Below, piece after piece: positions 61,054 through 64,000 of a stretch of 64,000 nucleotides of DNA (position 1 is the stretch's first letter; every line of letters begins with the position of its first letter). Where the stretch lies: contig CP065366.1 of NCBI GenBank assembly GCA_023206055.1, forward strand, positions 992,001 to 1,056,000. The letters run 5' to 3'. The stretch is from Vibrio cyclitrophicus (lineage in GTDB: Bacteria; Pseudomonadota; Gammaproteobacteria; Enterobacterales; Vibrionaceae). A program made the position numbers and the translations under genes. The notes beneath the pieces are model-generated. The model was not told the origin of the DNA. It was given only the letters and a program-made list of their open reading frames with translations, and ran no database searches.

Positions 61054-61941
61054 ATGAATGAAAATATGATACATGATCAAGCTAGCGGCCTCCGTCGCTT
61101 AACGAAGCCTTCAATCACGAAAGTTATCGCTGTAACTGGCGGTAAGGGTGGGGTAGGTAAATCTAATGTGACGCTAGGTATGGCTATTTGCATGGCTCGC
61201 CAAGGCAAAAAAGTCATGGTACTGGATGCCGATTTAGGATTGGCTAACGTCGATATCATGCTGGGTATTCGTTCTAAGCGAAACCTAGGACATGTTTTGG
61301 CGGGTGAGTGTGAACTTAAGGATGCGATTGTCGAAGGGCCGCACGGAATTAAGATCATTCCAGCGACATCGGGTACACAAAGCATGACTGAACTTTCACA
61401 TGCTCAACATGCTGGTTTGATTCGCGCCTTCGGTTCGCTTGAAGACGAGATGGACATCTTGTTGGTTGATACCGCGGCCGGTATTTCGGACATGGTGATT
61501 AGCTTCTCAAGAGCGGCGCAAGACGTAGTTGTGGTGGTATGTGATGAGCCTACCTCGATCACGGATGCCTACGCATTGATTAAGCTGTTGAGCCGAGAGC
61601 ACCAAGTTCAGCGATTCAAAATTGTTGCAAATATGGTCAGAAGCTATCGTGAAGGCCGAGAATTATTTGCAAAGTTGACTTTGGTCACAGAGCGCTTCTT
61701 GAATGTGAGCCTCGAACTCGTAGCATGTATTCCTTTAGATGATAAAGTACGTCAATCAGTTAAGAGACAGAAAATCGTAGTCGATGCGTATCCTCGCTCT
61801 CCAGCTGCATTGGCAATCAGCTCTTTGGCTAATAAAGCATTGACCTGGCCAATACCAAAAACACCAAGTGGACACTTGGAGTTCTTTGTTGAAAGGCTGC
61901 TGAATCGTACTGAATTTATAGAGGAACCATTTGGTGAATAA
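61054..61941 (+). CDS. flhG: Flagellar number regulator FlhG (MinD-like ATPase)
   Basis: The 295-aa ParA/MinD-family ATPase has deviant Walker A 'VTGGKGGVGKSN' (from residue 27), 'MVLDADLGLANVDIMLG' and 'LLVDTAAGISD'. FlhG limits polar flagella to one by opposing FlhF and, in V. cholerae, repressing flrA. The ATG at 61054 opens the family N-terminus; an earlier in-frame ATG inside flhF (61000) is rejected. Overlaps the fliA start. Confidence 0.94.
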   Translation: MNENMIHDQASGLRRLTKPSITKVIAVTGGKGGVGKSNVTLGMAICMARQGKKVMVLDADLGLANVDIMLGIRSKRNLGHVLAGECELKDAIVEGPHGIKIIPATSGTQSMTELSHAQHAGLIRAFGSLEDEMDILLVDTAAGISDMVISFSRAAQDVVVVVCDEPTSITDAYALIKLLSREHQVQRFKIVANMVRSYREGRELFAKLTLVTERFLNVSLELVACIPLDDKVRQSVKRQKIVVDAYPRSPAALAISSLANKALTWPIPKTPSGHLEFFVERLLNRTEFIEEPFGE

Positions 61942-62668
61942 AGCGCTTACTTACGACCAACACGCTAATCACAATAGCCAACAGGCTTTTTTTGAGAAGT
62001 ATTCTGTGTTGGTTAAACGTATCGCTCATCACTTGTTGGGGCGATTACCGCCTAATGTATTAGTTGATGACTTAATTCAAGCTGGCATGATCGGCTTGAT
62101 TGAAGCGCAACAAAACTATGATGGTACCAAAGGCGCAAGCTTTGAGACGTATGCTGGTATTCGGATTCGCGGGGCAATGTTGGATGATATTCGCCGTGGG
62201 GACTGGGTGCCGAGATCGGTTCATAAAAACAATCGAGAAATCAGCAGTGCAATCGCGGAATTAGAGGGTATCCTCAACCGCGACCCGAGTGATGCCGAAG
62301 TGGCAAAACATATGGGGCTCAGCTTAGAGCAGTATCACAGTGCTTTAACTGACATTAATTGCTCAAGACTGGTTGGAATCGAAGATTTAGGCGTCTCAGA
62401 TGATGTAATATCTCCGAATGAAGACTCTCAAGATAATGCGCCTTTTCAAGGGGTTGCTGATGAGTCATTCCGCCAAGCTTTGATCGATTCGATAAAACAA
62501 CTTCCGGAAAGGGAAGGCCTTGTGCTTTCACTTTATTACGACGAAGAACTCAATTTAAAAGAGATTGGGGAAGTGTTAGGTGTCAGCGAATCTCGTGTCA
62601 GCCAAATATTGAGCCAATCTATGCAGCGTTTACGCACTAAATTAAGTGCTTGGACACAGAACGACTAA
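61934..62668 (+). CDS. fliA: Flagellar sigma factor FliA (sigma-28)
   Basis: The 244-aa sigma factor has region 2 ('NVLVDDLIQAGMIGLIEAQQNYD', in part), region 3 and region 4 helix-turn-helix ('LNLKEIGEVLGVSESRVSQI'). It transcribes flagellins 2 and 3 and flgMN from the sites found here. The GTG at 61934, 8 nt after AGAGGAAC, is chosen over an adjacent TTG (61931). It overlaps flhG by 8 bp. Continued by cheY 30 bp downstream. Confidence 0.95.
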   Translation: MNKALTYDQHANHNSQQAFFEKYSVLVKRIAHHLLGRLPPNVLVDDLIQAGMIGLIEAQQNYDGTKGASFETYAGIRIRGAMLDDIRRGDWVPRSVHKNNREISSAIAELEGILNRDPSDAEVAKHMGLSLEQYHSALTDINCSRLVGIEDLGVSDDVISPNEDSQDNAPFQGVADESFRQALIDSIKQLPEREGLVLSLYYDEELNLKEIGEVLGVSESRVSQILSQSMQRLRTKLSAWTQND

Positions 62669-62698
62669 CAACACTGATCCTATTCAGTGGAGGCTAAT

Positions 62699-63079
62699 TT
62701 GAACAAAAACATGAAAATTCTCATTGTTGATGATTTTTCAACGATGCGCCGAATTGTTAAAAACCTACTTCGCGACTTAGGTTTCAACAACACTCAAGAA
62801 GCAGATGATGGCTTGACCGCGTTACCTATGCTGAAAAAAGGCGAATTTGATTTCGTGGTAACCGACTGGAACATGCCGGGCATGCAAGGGATTGACCTGC
62901 TTAAACACATTCGCGCAGATGCAGAACTTAAGCACCTTCCAGTGCTTATGATCACCGCAGAAGCGAAGCGTGAGCAGATTATCGAAGCAGCGCAAGCGGG
63001 TGTTAATGGTTACATTGTGAAGCCTTTCACTGCTGCAACGCTGAAAGAGAAACTTGATAAGATTTTTGATCGCTTATAA
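62699..63079 (+). CDS. cheY: Chemotaxis response regulator CheY
   Basis: The 126-aa single receiver domain has acidic pocket 'LIVDDFSTMRR', phosphoacceptor Asp56 in 'VVTDWNMPGMQG' and switch residues 'MITAEA' and 'IVKPF'. CheY~P binds FliM and reverses rotation. The start is chosen at TTG 62699 because GGAGG ends 5 nt upstream; a GTG at 62687 (four more residues, MEAN) is the alternative used in some annotations and an ATG lies at 62711. It resembles V. cholerae CheY3, the one active in motility. Confidence 0.94.
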   Translation: MNKNMKILIVDDFSTMRRIVKNLLRDLGFNNTQEADDGLTALPMLKKGEFDFVVTDWNMPGMQGIDLLKHIRADAELKHLPVLMITAEAKREQIIEAAQAGVNGYIVKPFTAATLKEKLDKIFDRL

Positions 63080-63184
63080 GCATCAATAAATTTAGGCATT
63101 TGTAGATAAACATTGGCTGATAAGTGTTCTGTTTATCTCGATAGCCTAAGCGCACAAAGTATGCGGAGTAAGGCCGAATTCAGG

Positions 63185-63916
63185 ATGATTTCATTAGAAC
63201 AAGCAAAAAAATTAGTAGAGCTGCTTGAGAACGACGAGCAGCAACACGCTGATTCTCTTGTGAGAAGCATTTATGAAGATAACTTTAGTCTTCAAGACAA
63301 TCCAATGCTTCAAGAAATAGGAAGTCTGACACGCGACCTCCATGACTCTTTGACTCAATTCAATTTCGATGAACGCATCAGCGTTATCGCAAATGACGAA
63401 ATCCCTGACGCAAGGGATCGCCTTCAGTATGTCATTGATAAAACGGAAGTTGCGGCAAACAAGACGATGGACGCAGTTGACCGCTGCATGCCAATCGCAG
63501 ACAACCTACACGAGTGTTTACTTCAAGTAAGGCCTCAATGGAATGAACTGATGCATGGCCGCATTGAGCTGGCACAATTTAAAGCTTTATGTCACCGCAT
63601 TGATGGATTGCTTGTCCAAGTAGAAGGCGACAGTACTGAACTACGTGGACAATTGACTGAAATCTTGATGGCTCAGGATTTCCAAGATTTAACTGGGCAG
63701 ATAATTAGCAAAGTTATTACCTTGGTGAATGAGGTGGAAGGACGTTTGGTCGAGATTCTCACCGTATTCGGTGCGAATCAAAATGAACCAACACCAGAGT
63801 CAGAGAAGAAAGCATCGATTGCGCCTGAAGGTCCAATTATGAACCCAGAAGAGCGCGAAGACGCTGTTGCATCTCAAGATGAAGTCGACGATTTGTTATC
63901 CAGTCTTGGATTTTAA
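63185..63916 (+). CDS. cheZ: CheY phosphatase CheZ
   Basis: The 243-aa helical protein has the CheZ phosphatase helix 'LTEILMAQDFQDLTGQIISKVI' (in part; Gln and Asp of 'QDFQDLTGQ' are catalytic). The C-terminal CheY-binding tail is 'QDEVDDLLSSLGF'. It removes phosphate from CheY. The ATG at 63185 begins the family N-terminus 'MISLEQAKKLVELLE'; in-frame TTG (63113) and ATG (63161) upstream would extend it without family support. cheA starts 9 bp downstream. Confidence 0.92.
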   Translation: MISLEQAKKLVELLENDEQQHADSLVRSIYEDNFSLQDNPMLQEIGSLTRDLHDSLTQFNFDERISVIANDEIPDARDRLQYVIDKTEVAANKTMDAVDRCMPIADNLHECLLQVRPQWNELMHGRIELAQFKALCHRIDGLLVQVEGDSTELRGQLTEILMAQDFQDLTGQIISKVITLVNEVEGRLVEILTVFGANQNEPTPESEKKASIAPEGPIMNPEEREDAVASQDEVDDLLSSLGF

Positions 63917-63925
63917 AGGTAACGT

Positions 63926-64000
63926 ATGAGCTACGATTTAGACGAAGATATTCTTCAGGACTTTTTAGTCGAAGCAGGAGAGATCCTTGAACTCCTATCA
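63926..64000 (+). CDS. cheA: Chemotaxis histidine kinase CheA (5' part only)
   Basis: The first 25 codons, 'MSYDLDEDILQDFLVEAGEI' and on, run off the right edge. They match the start of the CheA Hpt domain in Vibrio. An AAAGGTAACGT ribosome site precedes the ATG. Expected by gene order after cheZ. Confidence 0.88.
   Translation, partial: MSYDLDEDILQDFLVEAGEILELLS

Overview
The window comes from the chromosome of a Vibrio/Aliivibrio-type gammaproteobacterium. The evidence is a complete polar sheathed-flagellum gene set in Vibrio order (flgT/flgOP, flgAMN, cheVR, flgB-L, several flagellins, flaG-fliD-flaI-fliS, flrABC, fliE-R, flhBAFG, fliA, cheYZA), a first flagellin that closely resembles my memory of V. 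cholerae FlaA, and an aryl-polyene (APE) pigment locus of the Vibrio/Xenorhabdus/E. coli type. Species was not determined.

Layout: (1) 22-9162, minus strand: the apeC-to-apeL half of an APE cluster, consisting of a chain-length-factor ketosynthase, acyltransferase, two ACPs, a membrane protein, an AMP ligase, a dehydratase, a glycosyltransferase-acyltransferase fusion, an MIO-type aromatic ammonia-lyase, a thioesterase and a LolA-like carrier. The exporter and the second ketosynthase/reductase block presumably lie beyond the left edge. (2) 9235-11994, plus strand: divergent lipoprotein, methyltransferase and halogenase-like flavoprotein, probably APE tailoring genes. (3) 12137-12643: one uncharacterised gene. 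(4) 12783-19063: flgT, flgOP, flgN/flgM/flgA and cheV-cheR. (5) 19319-30362: rod, hook, P/L-ring and hook-filament junction genes. (6) 30786-38874: three flagellin genes, flaG, the cap and its chaperones. (7) 39103-43236: the flagellar master regulators flrA, flrB and flrC. (8) 43369-57139: basal body, motor switch and export apparatus. (9) 57351-64000: flhA, flhF, flhG, fliA, cheY, cheZ and the first codons of cheA.

The regulatory hierarchy is readable in the DNA. Sites with GG-N10-GC (-24/-12, sigma-54) spacing precede flgT, flgB, flgF, flgK, fliE, fliK and flhA; a variant precedes flaA and weaker ones precede flgO and cheV. Sites of the form TAAA-N15-GCCGTTAT (sigma-28/FliA) precede flagellins 2 and 3 and flgM. 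This matches the FlrA -> FlrBC -> FliA cascade known from V. cholerae. Hairpin terminators mark most transcription unit ends.

No clearly new system was found. The points most worth a second look are the tailoring genes and unusual selectivity pair of the ammonia-lyase in the APE locus, a perfect 10-copy GATACA array between flgP and flgN, competing hairpins in a flagellin leader, dispersed repeats between flagellin genes, and a strong terminator inside the fli series.
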